Shown one piece after another: positions 17,799 to 26,790 of a stretch of 64,000 nt of DNA. Position 1 is the first letter of the stretch; each line of letters opens with the position of its first letter. The stretch comes from Rhizobium sp. Leaf371 (lineage in GTDB: Bacteria > Pseudomonadota > Alphaproteobacteria > Rhizobiales > Rhizobiaceae). Under the pieces are notes generated by a model. It was not told the origin of the DNA and ran no database searches. It worked only from the letters and a program-made list of their open reading frames with translations. Position numbers and translations under genes: made by a program. The stretch lies in NCBI RefSeq assembly GCF_001424045.1, contig NZ_LMQB01000023.1, forward strand, positions 372,001 through 436,000. Reading direction: 5' to 3'.

Positions 17799-18251
17799 TC
17801 AGTTGAGGAGCAGAATAGAGCCGTTCAGCAGCGTCGCGAACGAGACCCAGGCGGCATAGGGCACGAAGAGCCATGCCGAGAGGCGATCCTGCCGCCAGGA
17901 TGTGACGATGAAAGCGTAGACCGAAATCAGCAATGCGAGGATGACGATCAGCGCCAGAGCGATCTCGTGAAGGCCGAAGAACAGCGGTGACCAGGCAAAA
18001 TTGAACAGCATCTGCGCGCCCCAGAACCGCATGGCGCGTGTGTGGCGATGCTGCAGGAAGGTGCGGGCACCGACAAAACCGATGATCACGTAGAGCGTCG
18101 TCCAGACGGGCGCAAAGATCCAGTTCGGCGGGTTGAACGGCGGCTTCTGAAGCGACTGGTACCATTCGCCGGGAATATTGTTGATCCCGATCAGCAGGCC
18201 GCAGGCGACCACGGCGACGATGAAGAGAGCGTAGATCAGCGGAGGGCGCAT
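17799..18251 (-). CDS. tspO: TspO/MBR family tryptophan-rich membrane protein
   Basis: This is a 150-residue membrane protein with five predicted helices. Family motifs are KPPFNPPNWIFAPVWTTLYV and the NFAWSPLFFG strand in helix 3. Bacterial TspO binds porphyrins and cholesterol-like ligands and in Rhodobacter modulates pigment gene expression; in rhizobia it is linked to stress and porphyrin handling. ATG 18251 starts the first helix and the ribosome site upstream is weak. Nearby genes do not define its role. Confidence 0.92.
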   Translation of the reverse strand: MRPPLIYALFIVAVVACGLLIGINNIPGEWYQSLQKPPFNPPNWIFAPVWTTLYVIIGFVGARTFLQHRHTRAMRFWGAQMLFNFAWSPLFFGLHEIALALIVILALLISVYAFIVTSWRQDRLSAWLFVPYAAWVSFATLLNGSILLLN

Positions 18252-18378
18252 GGGGGTCCAATCAGGGCGAATTCGGTCGAGGCAGGGAGCGAAACTTAGG
18301 GCGGCGCCGCGCCTTTGACAGGCAGCGGCAGAACGGACGGCTTTTGTGCAGAGCGAGCGTGTAGGGCGTGCTGCCCGC

Positions 18379-19488
18379 TCACGTCGGGCGGGTGCGGATG
18401 ATATGCTGGTCCCAGGCGATCGGACTGGTTCGTTCCGCAAAGCGCCCGTCATAAGATGACACTGCAAATCCCGGGCGTTTTGCGGGCGCGATGCCGGCGG
18501 CGTCGGCGAGCCTTTCCAGCTTGACGAATGTGCCGGTCCGCGCGTCGACGGTGACCACGGCGCCGCCTTTCGGCGAGGCGAGGCCGACCAGCCCCTCCGC
18601 CCGGTGGACGGCGATGGCGCCGACATAATTGGCGAGCGCTGCCGCCGCTTCTTCCGGCAGATCGAGAAATTTTATGTCCTCGCCCGGTGCGAAGGCACCG
18701 GCAACCGGCGGACGGGCATTGCGGGGACCCTCGTACTGGCAGGCGAACCAGATGCGGCCGCCGGCATCGATATCCACGTGACGCGTCGAGAGTTGCCGCA
18801 GATGCGGCGGCATGACGTGACGCTCGACCAGCCGGCCGGTCGCCGTTTCGATGAGGACGAGCGAGGGCTCCATGTGATCGAGATTGAGCTTGGTGCGTCC
18901 GAAATCCGGATGCGTCTCGATGCCGCCATTGGCGACCACCAGAAGACGCCCATCCGGCGACAGCGTCATATCGTGCGGGCCGATGCCGTAGGTCGGGAAC
19001 TCGCCCATGCGACGATAGCCGTCCGTGCCGTCATAGAAGCCGATCATGCCGCGATTGCCGGCAAAGTCGTTCTCCGTGGCGTAGAGCAGCCGACCGTCTG
19101 CCGAGAAGCAGCCGTGACCGAAAAAATGTCGCCCCTCGCTGGCGGTGATGACGACAGGCTCATCGCGCACGGCGGTATCGAGGATCATCGCGAAGGTGCC
19201 GGGGCGCCGGGCGAAGGCGACGGTGTGGCCGGAGACGGCGGAATGCGCCAGTCCATGGGCCCGATCCGGCAGGACATGCCGGTCGATGACCTCGCCTTCC
19301 TCGGAAACGGTGGCAATGCCGTAAGCGCCGTCGCCCGCCCGGAAGGCGGAGGCGAAGACGGCGTCCGTGCGGGAAAGGACCGCGGCGGCCGCAGGCGAAA
19401 GCGACACGGCCCAGGCGGCGCCGGCCATCGAGAGGAAAGCGCGTCGGTCGACAAGGACCGGACGCGGGGTGATCGCGGATTGCGTCAT
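18379..19488 (-). CDS. Tat-exported DUF1513 beta-propeller protein
   Basis: This is a 369-residue protein with a twin-arginine signal (VDRRAFLSMAGAAWAVSLSP then AAAA). The mature part repeats blades with motifs such as HDMTLSPDGRLLVVANGG, as in WD40/YVTN-like propellers, and matches DUF1513 (COG3490). It is the last gene of the imelysin operon, starting 10 nt after imelysin 2. Tat export implies a folded, perhaps cofactor-bearing periplasmic protein. Its biochemical role is unknown; in this gene set it may bind iron or heme or act as a scaffold (inference). Confidence 0.85.
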   Translation of the reverse strand: MTQSAITPRPVLVDRRAFLSMAGAAWAVSLSPAAAAVLSRTDAVFASAFRAGDGAYGIATVSEEGEVIDRHVLPDRAHGLAHSAVSGHTVAFARRPGTFAMILDTAVRDEPVVITASEGRHFFGHGCFSADGRLLYATENDFAGNRGMIGFYDGTDGYRRMGEFPTYGIGPHDMTLSPDGRLLVVANGGIETHPDFGRTKLNLDHMEPSLVLIETATGRLVERHVMPPHLRQLSTRHVDIDAGGRIWFACQYEGPRNARPPVAGAFAPGEDIKFLDLPEEAAAALANYVGAIAVHRAEGLVGLASPKGGAVVTVDARTGTFVKLERLADAAGIAPAKRPGFAVSSYDGRFAERTSPIAWDQHIIRTRPT

Positions 19489-19498
19489 GGCCGCCCCG

Positions 19499-20632
19499 TC
19501 AGTCGCCGTCGGCAAAGGAGAAGCCGGCACCGAGCCCGATCGCGGCACCGAAATCCATGTTCAATCGCTGCAACAGATCGTTGGCATTGCGCAAAACGAG
19601 AAGGAGTTTCCGGCGTTCCCCCGTATCCATCAAAGCCTTGTCGATCGGTTGATCGACGGCATCGGCCGAGGCGATGAGCTCGTTGAAAACGATATCGATC
19701 GAGGCGGCGATCGACTGCTCGTCGGCAGGGAGGAGCGCGCGCATACCGGAGGCATCGAAGAGGGCTTTGAGACCCCGCGCATTTCCGGCAACCGAATCCA
19801 TCGTTTCGCCCGAGCGCCAGTAGACGGCAAGCTTCGGATGGCCGGGCGACGGCGCAGGCGTGATCGCGCCCGCAAAGACGGGGCGCAGCCGCTGGTCGCG
19901 CAGGCTTTCCACCCCGTGAACGAGGATGCCGAGAAGCTCGGTTGCCGCCTCGCCCGACGTCCGGTAAAGCGGGTTGTCAGGCCCCGGCGCCTTCCAGGCG
20001 GCCTGGACACCGCGTGGATTTTCCCAGGCGGCGCTCAGTTCTGCGGCCACGCTCGTGAGATTGTCGGCAATGGCGCGGGCATAGCGGCACCGGAACCCGT
20101 CCGGTGCGTCGAGCAGTTCGTCGGCATCGGTGCCGAACAGGACATATTCCAGTGCGCCCAGCCCTTGGACCGCAACGCTCTTGCCACGCAGCGCGCTTGC
20201 GATCGTCGCGGTCTCGTCGCTTTCGACCAGGATGCGCTGGACCTGCTTCAGACCCGTGCTCTTGCGATCGGGAAAGAACAGAACGCGCTCGAACCGGTTG
20301 CCATCGAGAACGGGCCCGACGCGGACGATCTCGATGCGGGACCAGGCAGCGGTGACGTCGGAGAAGGCGCGCTTGGCGCGGGCGAGCGATGTCTCGGACG
20401 GACGGTGGCAGAGCGGGCGCAGATGGTCGGCAAGGGCACCGGTGCGCTCGACCAGTTCGCGGTAGCCGGGCCGGATGAAGCCATCGACGGCGCGCGCCAT
20501 CACCTTCGGCACGGCTTCCGACACCAGGCCGCTCGACGGTGCCGATCCGACATCCTCGTCCGCCTCCTGCGCGAAGGCTGGGGTGGCCGAGGCGAGCGCC
20601 ACGGTGAGCAGAAAGGCTGTCCATAGACGCAT
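19499..20632 (-). CDS. Imelysin-family exported protein (second copy)
   Basis: This is a 377-residue helical protein with a Sec signal (MRLWTAFLLTVALASATPAF then AQ). It belongs to the M75/imelysin group (COG3489). Around residue 157 the consensus GxHxxE reads GLGALE, so the putative metal His is replaced by Gly, unlike the first copy in the same operon. The ATG overlaps the stop of the di-heme gene (TGATG), so it is translationally coupled. It is probably periplasmic and involved in iron or heme handling (inference from family). Confidence 0.88.
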   Translation of the reverse strand: MRLWTAFLLTVALASATPAFAQEADEDVGSAPSSGLVSEAVPKVMARAVDGFIRPGYRELVERTGALADHLRPLCHRPSETSLARAKRAFSDVTAAWSRIEIVRVGPVLDGNRFERVLFFPDRKSTGLKQVQRILVESDETATIASALRGKSVAVQGLGALEYVLFGTDADELLDAPDGFRCRYARAIADNLTSVAAELSAAWENPRGVQAAWKAPGPDNPLYRTSGEAATELLGILVHGVESLRDQRLRPVFAGAITPAPSPGHPKLAVYWRSGETMDSVAGNARGLKALFDASGMRALLPADEQSIAASIDIVFNELIASADAVDQPIDKALMDTGERRKLLLVLRNANDLLQRLNMDFGAAIGLGAGFSFADGD

Positions 20633-22236
20633 CAGAGCGACTCCAGAAAAGCGAGCAACGCCCGGCGATCCGCGGCGTCGAGGGATACGAAACGATCGCG
20701 CGCGGCCTGCGCTTCGCCGCCATGCCAGAGAACGGCCTCGGTCAGCGTCCGCGCCCGTCCGTCATGCAGGAAGCCCGCCCTCGCATCGACGGTGTGCGCA
20801 AGACCGATACCCCAAAGCGGCGGCGTCCGCCATTCCCCCGGCAGCGGCGTCGCGCCATCCTCGGGTTCAGCCCTGCTGCCGGGGTCGGACAGGCCCTCGC
20901 CCATGTCGTGCAGGAGCAGGTCGGAATAGGGCCAGATGAGCTGGAAAGCCGTCGATGGCGCTGCCGGATCGCGGCGGGTGACGAATTTCGCAACGTGGCA
21001 GGAGGCGCAGCCCACCTCGGAGAAGATCCGCTTGCCCGTGAGCACCGCTGGCGCCGCGACGTTGCGTCGCGCCGGGACGGCCAGATGGCGGGCGTAGAAG
21101 GCGACGAGATCAAGCACGGGATCGGGCGCCTCGCTCGTTCCCAGCCGGGCCTGCACGCCGTCCTGCAGGGCAAGGCATTGCGGCTGTCGGGCGGTGCAGT
21201 CGCCATGGCTTCTCATGTCGTCGGGCGTGGAGATCCCGATATCCGTCGCAAAGGCATCCGCCGCCTGGGCCCGCACGGTCGGAGCCTGCGCCTTCCAGCC
21301 GAACCGGCCGAGAACCGGAGCATCGTCCGCACCCTGCGCAAGCCAGGACGGCCGGCCGCTGATGCCATCGCCGTCGCGATCCCTTGGGTCCGCATGGGCA
21401 AGGATATCGCCCGCATCGATCGCCTCCAGCAGGCCGAGACCGGTCATCGGCGGCGCGAGACGCGGTGACAGGCGAGTGGCACTGTCCAGCGGACCATAGG
21501 CGAGGTCTTCGATCCCACAGACGGGGCGGCGCAGGCCGACACGCTCGCCACCGGCAAGCGTTACCGAGAGTTCGTCGTAGCGCAGCGCGAGACGCCCCTC
21601 GGCCGGCAGGCCGGGCACGCCGCTGTCCTGCAACTGACGACCGTAGACGGGATCGCCGTGCCGACCGGATCGGGACGGGTCGGGGAACGCGAACGTCATG
21701 ACCAGGGAGGGGCTTCCGGCGCCACCGGCCGGCGGCCGTCCCCGCCCATCGCGGACATGGCAGGTTTCGCAGGAACGGGCGTTGTAAAGCGGCCCGAGGC
21801 CATCCGAGGCCTGCGTCGAGGAGGGCGAGGACACCCAGAGTTTTTCGAAAAGCGCGCTGCCGAGGCGAAACCGTTCTTCCGCCTCCGCATCCAGATTGGC
21901 TGCGGGATGGGTGAGCCCAGCCCGGTCCGGCCTTGCGGTCGAGGTTCCCGCGCCACCGGCCATGGCCTCGAAAGGCTCGGGTCGGGAGAGGTCTTGCGTT
22001 GGCCTCGTCACATCGGCAACGCGGCGCCTGTCCTTTTCCGACAGGTCGCTCCGCCCGTCGACATCTCCCGACAGCGGAAGTGCCGGCTCCGACGCGAAAA
22101 CCGGCGTCTTCAGGCGGGCGGACTGCCCGCCTGCCCCCGCGCCGGCCCATATCCCCTCCCCTGCCACGACGAAAGCCGCCGCGAGGCTCGCGGCGGCAAC
22201 AGGCGTGATGAAACGGTGAAGGGTCCGGGCGGTCAT
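20632..22236 (-). CDS. Exported di-heme oxidoreductase (putative thiol oxidoreductase, DHOR/DUF1111)
   Basis: This is a 534-residue protein with an N-terminal signal segment and two c-type heme sites: CETCH at residues 156-160 and CASCH at 410-414, both followed by long peroxidase-like folds (COG3488). It also has an acidic loop DRDGDGISG near 287 that looks like a calcium-binding turn, typical of di-heme peroxidase relatives. It lies between the two imelysin genes. Heme attachment needs the cytochrome c maturation system; a role as ferric/ferrous redox partner is inferred, not shown. Confidence 0.9.
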   Translation of the reverse strand: MTARTLHRFITPVAAASLAAAFVVAGEGIWAGAGAGGQSARLKTPVFASEPALPLSGDVDGRSDLSEKDRRRVADVTRPTQDLSRPEPFEAMAGGAGTSTARPDRAGLTHPAANLDAEAEERFRLGSALFEKLWVSSPSSTQASDGLGPLYNARSCETCHVRDGRGRPPAGGAGSPSLVMTFAFPDPSRSGRHGDPVYGRQLQDSGVPGLPAEGRLALRYDELSVTLAGGERVGLRRPVCGIEDLAYGPLDSATRLSPRLAPPMTGLGLLEAIDAGDILAHADPRDRDGDGISGRPSWLAQGADDAPVLGRFGWKAQAPTVRAQAADAFATDIGISTPDDMRSHGDCTARQPQCLALQDGVQARLGTSEAPDPVLDLVAFYARHLAVPARRNVAAPAVLTGKRIFSEVGCASCHVAKFVTRRDPAAPSTAFQLIWPYSDLLLHDMGEGLSDPGSRAEPEDGATPLPGEWRTPPLWGIGLAHTVDARAGFLHDGRARTLTEAVLWHGGEAQAARDRFVSLDAADRRALLAFLESL

Positions 22237-22271
22237 CGCGGATCAGGCGTCGGCGCGTCCGGGCGCGCTTC

Positions 22272-23552
22272 TCACTGGAAGACGGCGTTCGGGTTGTCGA
22301 GGCTGTCGGAGCCTTCGAGCTCGATCTTGCCGAGATCGAGTGCCGTCAGCACGCGCTCGACGGTCTTCGACTGGGCGATCAGCCCGTCGATCGCCTTCTG
22401 GACGACGGCGTTGCCCTCGGTATTGCCTTCCGCGATCATCTGGTCGTAGGCCTCGACCGTCTGGCCGCGCTTGGCCATGGCCTGCATCGCAGCCACGGTC
22501 GCCGCAAGCTTTTCCTTCATCTCCGCATCCACGGCCGGATCCTTGGCCGCGACGAGTTCCGACAAGGAGGGGCCGGTCAGCTTCGTGCCGTCGGTGCGGG
22601 TGTAGGTGCCGAGATAGGCCTGTTCGATGCCGATCGCGTCATGCAGATGCGAGTTGTAGGTGTTATCCGAGAAGCAATCATGCTCCTCTTCCGGATCGTG
22701 CAGCAGGAGGCCGAGCTTCATGCGCTCGCCGGCAAGCTCGCCATAGGAGAGCGAGCCCATGCCGGTCAGAATGGCGGTGAGCCCGGCCTTCGGATCAGCC
22801 TCGACATTTTTCGTGGCGGCACCATCCGGCGTCCAGTTGGCGACCATTTCCTTCAGGTCGGAAACGAGCAGATCGGTCGCAGCCTTGAGATAGGCGGCGC
22901 GGCGATCGCAATTGCCGTTGGTGCAGGCCTTGGTGTCGTAATCGGTGTAGGGACGGTTTCCGGCGCCCGGGCCGGTGCCGTTCAGGTCCTGCCCCCAGAG
23001 CAGGAATTCGATGGCATGATAGCCGGTCGCCACGTTCGCCTCGATGCCGTCGGCTTCCTGCAGGGTGCCCGACAGGAATTCCGGCGTGATCTTGGAGGCG
23101 TCGATTTCCTTGCCGTCGATCGAGATCATCTTGCTGGCGATGACGTTCGCGGTAAAGAGCGCATTCTCGTCGCTCTCGTTGCCATAGCTCGGATCGACGT
23201 AGTCGATCAGGCCCTCATCGAGCGGCCAGGCGTTGACCTTGCCTTCCCATTCATCGACGATCGGATTGCCGAAACGATAGACCTCGGTTTCCTGGTAGGG
23301 GTTGCGTGCGGCCAGCCAGGCCTCGCGGGCGGCCTTCAGCGTCGCCTCGCTCGGCGTCGCGATCAGCGCATCGACGGCCTTGTCGAGCGCCTGCGCGGTC
23401 GTCAGGGCATCCTCGAACTTGGCATGGGCGACGTCGGAGTAATGCTTGAGCACGGCTGCGGCATCGGTGGCGGCCTGGGCCGGCTGAAGCGCCAGCACGG
23501 AGGTGGCAGTGGCCAGCGCCAAGGCGGCGGCGCGAAGGAATGATACGGTCAT
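22272..23552 (-). CDS. irpA: Imelysin-family exported iron-regulated protein (IrpA-like)
   Basis: This is a 426-residue protein with a Sec signal (MTVSFLRAAALALATATSVL then ALQPAQA). It matches the M75 imelysin group that includes cyanobacterial IrpA (COG3487), which is needed for growth at low iron, and the C-terminal domain of EfeO. The GxHxxE motif is intact (GYHAIE, residues 177-182). It is the first gene of the operon, 35 nt before the di-heme gene. Peptidase activity in this family is doubtful; iron binding in the periplasm is the likelier role. Confidence 0.9.
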   Translation of the reverse strand: MTVSFLRAAALALATATSVLALQPAQAATDAAAVLKHYSDVAHAKFEDALTTAQALDKAVDALIATPSEATLKAAREAWLAARNPYQETEVYRFGNPIVDEWEGKVNAWPLDEGLIDYVDPSYGNESDENALFTANVIASKMISIDGKEIDASKITPEFLSGTLQEADGIEANVATGYHAIEFLLWGQDLNGTGPGAGNRPYTDYDTKACTNGNCDRRAAYLKAATDLLVSDLKEMVANWTPDGAATKNVEADPKAGLTAILTGMGSLSYGELAGERMKLGLLLHDPEEEHDCFSDNTYNSHLHDAIGIEQAYLGTYTRTDGTKLTGPSLSELVAAKDPAVDAEMKEKLAATVAAMQAMAKRGQTVEAYDQMIAEGNTEGNAVVQKAIDGLIAQSKTVERVLTALDLGKIELEGSDSLDNPNAVFQ

Positions 23553-23669
23553 GACCTCTCCTCGGCGGAGCCCGCCCGCAGAGCCGGACAGGAATACCGC
23601 GCGTGTGAAACGGATCCGGGACCGGACGTGCCTTCCGGCATGCCCCTGCCCCGTGCGATCCTCATGAAC

Positions 23670-23715
23670 GAAAATTAAACTGGTGTCAAAGTGTATAGTT
23701 TAGAATGCTTTGAAC
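23670..23715 (-). promoter_or_regulatory. Candidate iron-responsive control region of the imelysin operon
   Basis: Upstream of irpA is a short AT-rich stretch in GC-rich surroundings. It holds TTTAGAA (23699-23705), 3 nt, then TTTGAAC, close to the Irr box of rhizobia (TTTAGAA-N3-TTCTAAA), and a wider dyad TTAAACT...AGTTTAG. The match is imperfect on one arm, so iron control is a hypothesis only. Confidence 0.35.
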
Positions 23716-23718
23716 CTG

Positions 23719-25008
23719 TCACCCCTGCCGCTGCAGCATGGCGAAGAAGAAGCCATCGGTCGCGGTGGATGCCGGGGACAGCGTCAGCGTGCGCCCGTCG
23801 CGCGTGACGGGGCGGCGAGCCGAGGTGCCGAACAGCGCGTTCCAGCTGTCGATCGCCGGCAGGGCGCTGAAGCCCGGGTTTTCCGCCAGGAAGCGATCGA
23901 CCTGCTGGTCGTTCTCTTCGGCGAGCACGGAACAGGTGACATAAACGAGGCGACCGCCGGGCCGGACGTAGCGCGCAGCCTCCGCCAGCGCCTCGCGTTG
24001 CTGACCCTGGCGCTCCTCGATGTTGCGGTCGTTCAGGCGCCACTTGGTATCGGGCCGACGGCGCCATGTGCCCGTGCCGGTGCAGGGCGCGTCCACCAGA
24101 ACGGCATCGCAGCGCTCCGTCAGACCGGCGAGCGCCTGCGGCCGGTCGTGAACCTGAACGTTGCGGGTGCCCGCCCGCTTCAGCCGCTCGATGATCGGCG
24201 CCAGGCGCTTGCGGTCGGTGTCGAAGGCATGAACCTGACCCTTGTTGTCCATGGTCGCCGAAAGAGCCAGGGTCTTGCCGCCGCCGCCGGCGCAATAATC
24301 GAGGATCTGCTCGCCACCGGTCGCGCCGACGAGATCGGCAACAATCTGCGAGCCTTCGTCCTGGACTTCGAACCAGCCCTTCTGGAAGGAAAGCTCGGCG
24401 GTGACGTTGGGGAGACGGGACGGACCTTCGCCGGGCGCGACACGAAGGCCCTGACGCGCGGTTTCGGTCGGCCGCACGCCAGCCTCATCGAGCGCTTTCA
24501 GCACTTTCGCGCGATCGGCCTTCAGCGTGTTGACGCGCAGGTCGAGTGCGGGGCGCTCGGCCAGTGCCGCGGCTTCTTCCAGCCATCGATCGCCGAAAAC
24601 CAGCTGGAAGGAGGGTACGACCCATTCCGGAATGTCGCCCTGAACAAAAACGGGAGCATCCTCGAGGTTGCGGCTGCGGAACGCGGCCAGGGCCGCCTCC
24701 GGCAGCGGGGGCGGCGCAAAGCGGTCGCCCTCCAGGCTTGCCGCCAGCGTTTCCGGCGTTTCGCCCCACTGGCGCAGCATGACGGCATGCCCAAGCGCAG
24801 TCGCGCTATCGTCGTCCATCAGATAGGCGTGAGACAGTTTGCGGCGGAGCGCATCATAGACGATGTTGCCGATGGCGGCGCGGTCGCCGGAGCCGGCAAA
24901 CCGATGGGCAAGGCCCCAGTCCTTCAGCGCATCCGCAACCGGGCGTTTTCGCGTCTCGATGTCGGAGAGGACATCGATCGCACCGGCAAGTCGTCCACCC
25001 AGTCGCAT
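23719..25008 (-). CDS. RsmB/NSUN-family m5C RNA methyltransferase
   Basis: This is a 429-residue SAM-dependent methyltransferase of the RsmB type. An NusB-like helical domain (residues 1-130) is followed by the Rossmann domain with DYCAGGGGKTLAL (SAM loop), VDAPCTGTGTWRRRPD (the catalytic/release Cys motif) and YVTCSVLAEEN (second Cys). It probably methylates C5 of a cytosine in 16S rRNA, though the family includes several substrates. ATG 25008 begins MRLGGRLAGAIDVL. It faces the irpA promoter region downstream. Confidence 0.9.
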   Translation of the reverse strand: MRLGGRLAGAIDVLSDIETRKRPVADALKDWGLAHRFAGSGDRAAIGNIVYDALRRKLSHAYLMDDDSATALGHAVMLRQWGETPETLAASLEGDRFAPPPLPEAALAAFRSRNLEDAPVFVQGDIPEWVVPSFQLVFGDRWLEEAAALAERPALDLRVNTLKADRAKVLKALDEAGVRPTETARQGLRVAPGEGPSRLPNVTAELSFQKGWFEVQDEGSQIVADLVGATGGEQILDYCAGGGGKTLALSATMDNKGQVHAFDTDRKRLAPIIERLKRAGTRNVQVHDRPQALAGLTERCDAVLVDAPCTGTGTWRRRPDTKWRLNDRNIEERQGQQREALAEAARYVRPGGRLVYVTCSVLAEENDQQVDRFLAENPGFSALPAIDSWNALFGTSARRPVTRDGRTLTLSPASTATDGFFFAMLQRQG

Positions 25009-25194
25009 CGCTCACACTCCATCATTCGGCAGCACAGACCCATCGTCTATCGTGGCGCGTGTACCGGCGATGAAAGCGAAGAGCAAGCGGGAAGGCCCTT
25101 TGCGACCTTGCTCCTCCCTCCACAGGCCCATGCCGCGGAGGTCGTTTTTCGTCAGATCCGGATTTCGTCCGGAACCTTTTTCGACTGTCGGGCT

Positions 25195-25566
25195 TTAACC
25201 GACGACGCGATAACAGATGCTGGCGTGACCGGCGCTGACCATGCCGACCTGCGACGCTGCCGCTTTCGAGAGATCAAGCACACGTCCCCGGATGAAAGGG
25301 CCTCGGTCGTTGATGCGGACGACGACGCTCTTGCCGTTGCGCTTGTTCGTGACTTCCACCCGCGTGCCGAACTTCAAGCTGCGGTGTGCGGCGGTGAGGT
25401 ATTTCGCATTCATCCGCTCGCCGGAAGCGGTGCGGGATGAGAGTGCGTACCAGGAAGCGCCGCCGCATCCGGCACCTGCGGCTTGTGATGGTGTGATGGA
25501 TGTAAAAGTTGCCCCCAAAGCAACGCATGCCGACAGTGCGACACTCGCAAGTTTTCGTCTCGTCAA
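25195..25566 (-). CDS. rlpA: RlpA-like double-psi beta-barrel exported protein
   Basis: This is a short secreted protein: a signal peptide ([19 protein letters not shown] then FTS) and a single DPBB domain ([59 protein letters not shown]). RlpA proteins cleave peptidoglycan strands lacking stem peptides or act at the septum; no SPOR domain is present here, so septal targeting is uncertain. I place the start at a TTG at 25566 with GAAGGGG upstream, giving 123 residues; a longer frame from a TTG at 25650 exists but has no ribosome site and adds a basic stretch before the signal. Confidence 0.8.
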   Translation of the reverse strand: MTRRKLASVALSACVALGATFTSITPSQAAGAGCGGASWYALSSRTASGERMNAKYLTAAHRSLKFGTRVEVTNKRNGKSVVVRINDRGPFIRGRVLDLSKAAASQVGMVSAGHASICYRVVG

Positions 25567-25914
25567 CCAGGTACCCCTTCGTCGTATCGTCTTGCTCTTC
25601 AGCGAACGAGACGGCTTGTCCGGGGCAAAAATGGCGAAAAAGAGCTTCAACCGTTAAGCAACGGTTAGGTTTTACTCACCCTGACGCTTGTTGAAATTTC
25701 TTAAAATTTTGAATTACCGGTCTGGACCGGAAAAAATTGCGTGGAATCAAAACGATTCAGAAATACGGTATTTTCTGGAATGGTTTTTCCACAGGCTAGA
25801 TAAAATGAGATTAAAATTTTGAAACCGTCAGAAATCCATCATCTGTAAGTCACTGCGGCGATACGATTTCTCGATTAGGTTGTGTCGCCGGCAAAGGATA
25901 TCGAGCCGTCAGGC
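25567..25914. other. AT-rich 348-nt intergenic region
   Basis: This gap upstream of the rlpA-like gene has long A/T runs (for example around 25695-25750) and no convincing reading frame. It contains a perfect inverted repeat AACCGTT-AAGC-AACGGTT (25649-25666) and CCGGT-CTGG-ACCGG (25717-25730). It is likely the promoter/control region of rlpA and the 3' flank of the upstream SDR gene; I see no RNA gene I can support. Confidence 0.5.
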
Positions 25915-26790
25915 TCAGACTTTCCAGCAATCCTCGTTCCACATCTGATGCAGCGACTGGCGGTAGTCGGGATGCAGGAAGGTATATCCGGCAGCCCGCA
26001 GCTTTGCGTTCGAGACGCGCTTGTTTTCACCATAGAAGGTTCGCGCCATCGGCGAGAGTTCCGCCGTCTCGAAGGCGATTTCCGGGGGTGGCGTCACGCC
26101 CATCAGACGCGCGGCCTCCAGCACGACATCTTGCGGCGGAGCCGGCTCGTCGTCCGTGACGTTGAAGACCCCGCCCATGCCTTTCTCGCTGAGGAACGCC
26201 ACGGCGCCGGCGATATCCTCGACGCGGATGCGGTTGAACACCTGCCCCGGCTTCACCAGACGCCGTGCCGTGCCGTTGGCAAGATTGACGAAGCCGTTTC
26301 GGCCGGGTCCGTAAATGCCGGACAGGCGCAGAACGGCCACGGGAATGCCGGTTGATCGGCCGGTCTCGAGCCACGCTTCTTCCGCCTCCACGCGTTCTCG
26401 TGAGCGGGTCGATACCGGGTCGAGCGGCGCGTCTTCGGTCACCCAGGCGCCCTTATGATCGCCGTAGACGCCGACCGTGGAGAGATAGGCCACCCAGCGC
26501 AGGTTCGGCATGAGGCTCGATACATCCGGCATGCCGGGCCGCATCAGCGGATCGCCGGCCTTGCCGGGTGCGATCGACTGGACGAGGTGCGTGGTGCGCG
26601 CCATCACGGCGCGAAGCGCGGGAGAGATGGTCTCGCCATAGTAGATCAGCGCTTCAAGGCCGATATCGGCGAGCCCCTGCTGGCGCTCGGGCGAGCGGGT
26701 GGTGCCTGCGACCGAGCGTGCCTCCGTCAGAAGACGGCGCGCGATGGCGGCGCCGGAGAAACCCGCACCCAGAATGAGAACGTCCATCAT
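25915..26790 (-). CDS. NAD-dependent epimerase/SDR-like protein (YeeZ type)
   Basis: This is an extended short-chain dehydrogenase of 291 residues with the Rossmann motif [15 protein letters not shown] (GxGxxG variant), [13 protein letters not shown] in the active-site region, and [11 protein letters not shown]. It is similar to YeeZ-like NAD(P)-binding proteins of unknown substrate. ATG 26790 overlaps the queG stop as ATGA, so it is coupled to queG; an in-frame ATG follows directly at 26787. It ends the gst-queG-SDR operon. Confidence 0.87.
   Translation of the reverse strand: MMDVLILGAGFSGAAIARRLLTEARSVAGTTRSPERQQGLADIGLEALIYYGETISPALRAVMARTTHLVQSIAPGKAGDPLMRPGMPDVSSLMPNLRWVAYLSTVGVYGDHKGAWVTEDAPLDPVSTRSRERVEAEEAWLETGRSTGIPVAVLRLSGIYGPGRNGFVNLANGTARRLVKPGQVFNRIRVEDIAGAVAFLSEKGMGGVFNVTDDEPAPPQDVVLEAARLMGVTPPPEIAFETAELSPMARTFYGENKRVSNAKLRAAGYTFLHPDYRQSLHQMWNEDCWKV

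Noticed and set aside
25717-25730. Terminator hairpin CCGGT-CTGG-ACCGG
   Set aside because: Only 5 bp of stem and the A-run follows on + while the T-run precedes on -, so neither strand has a proper U-tract.
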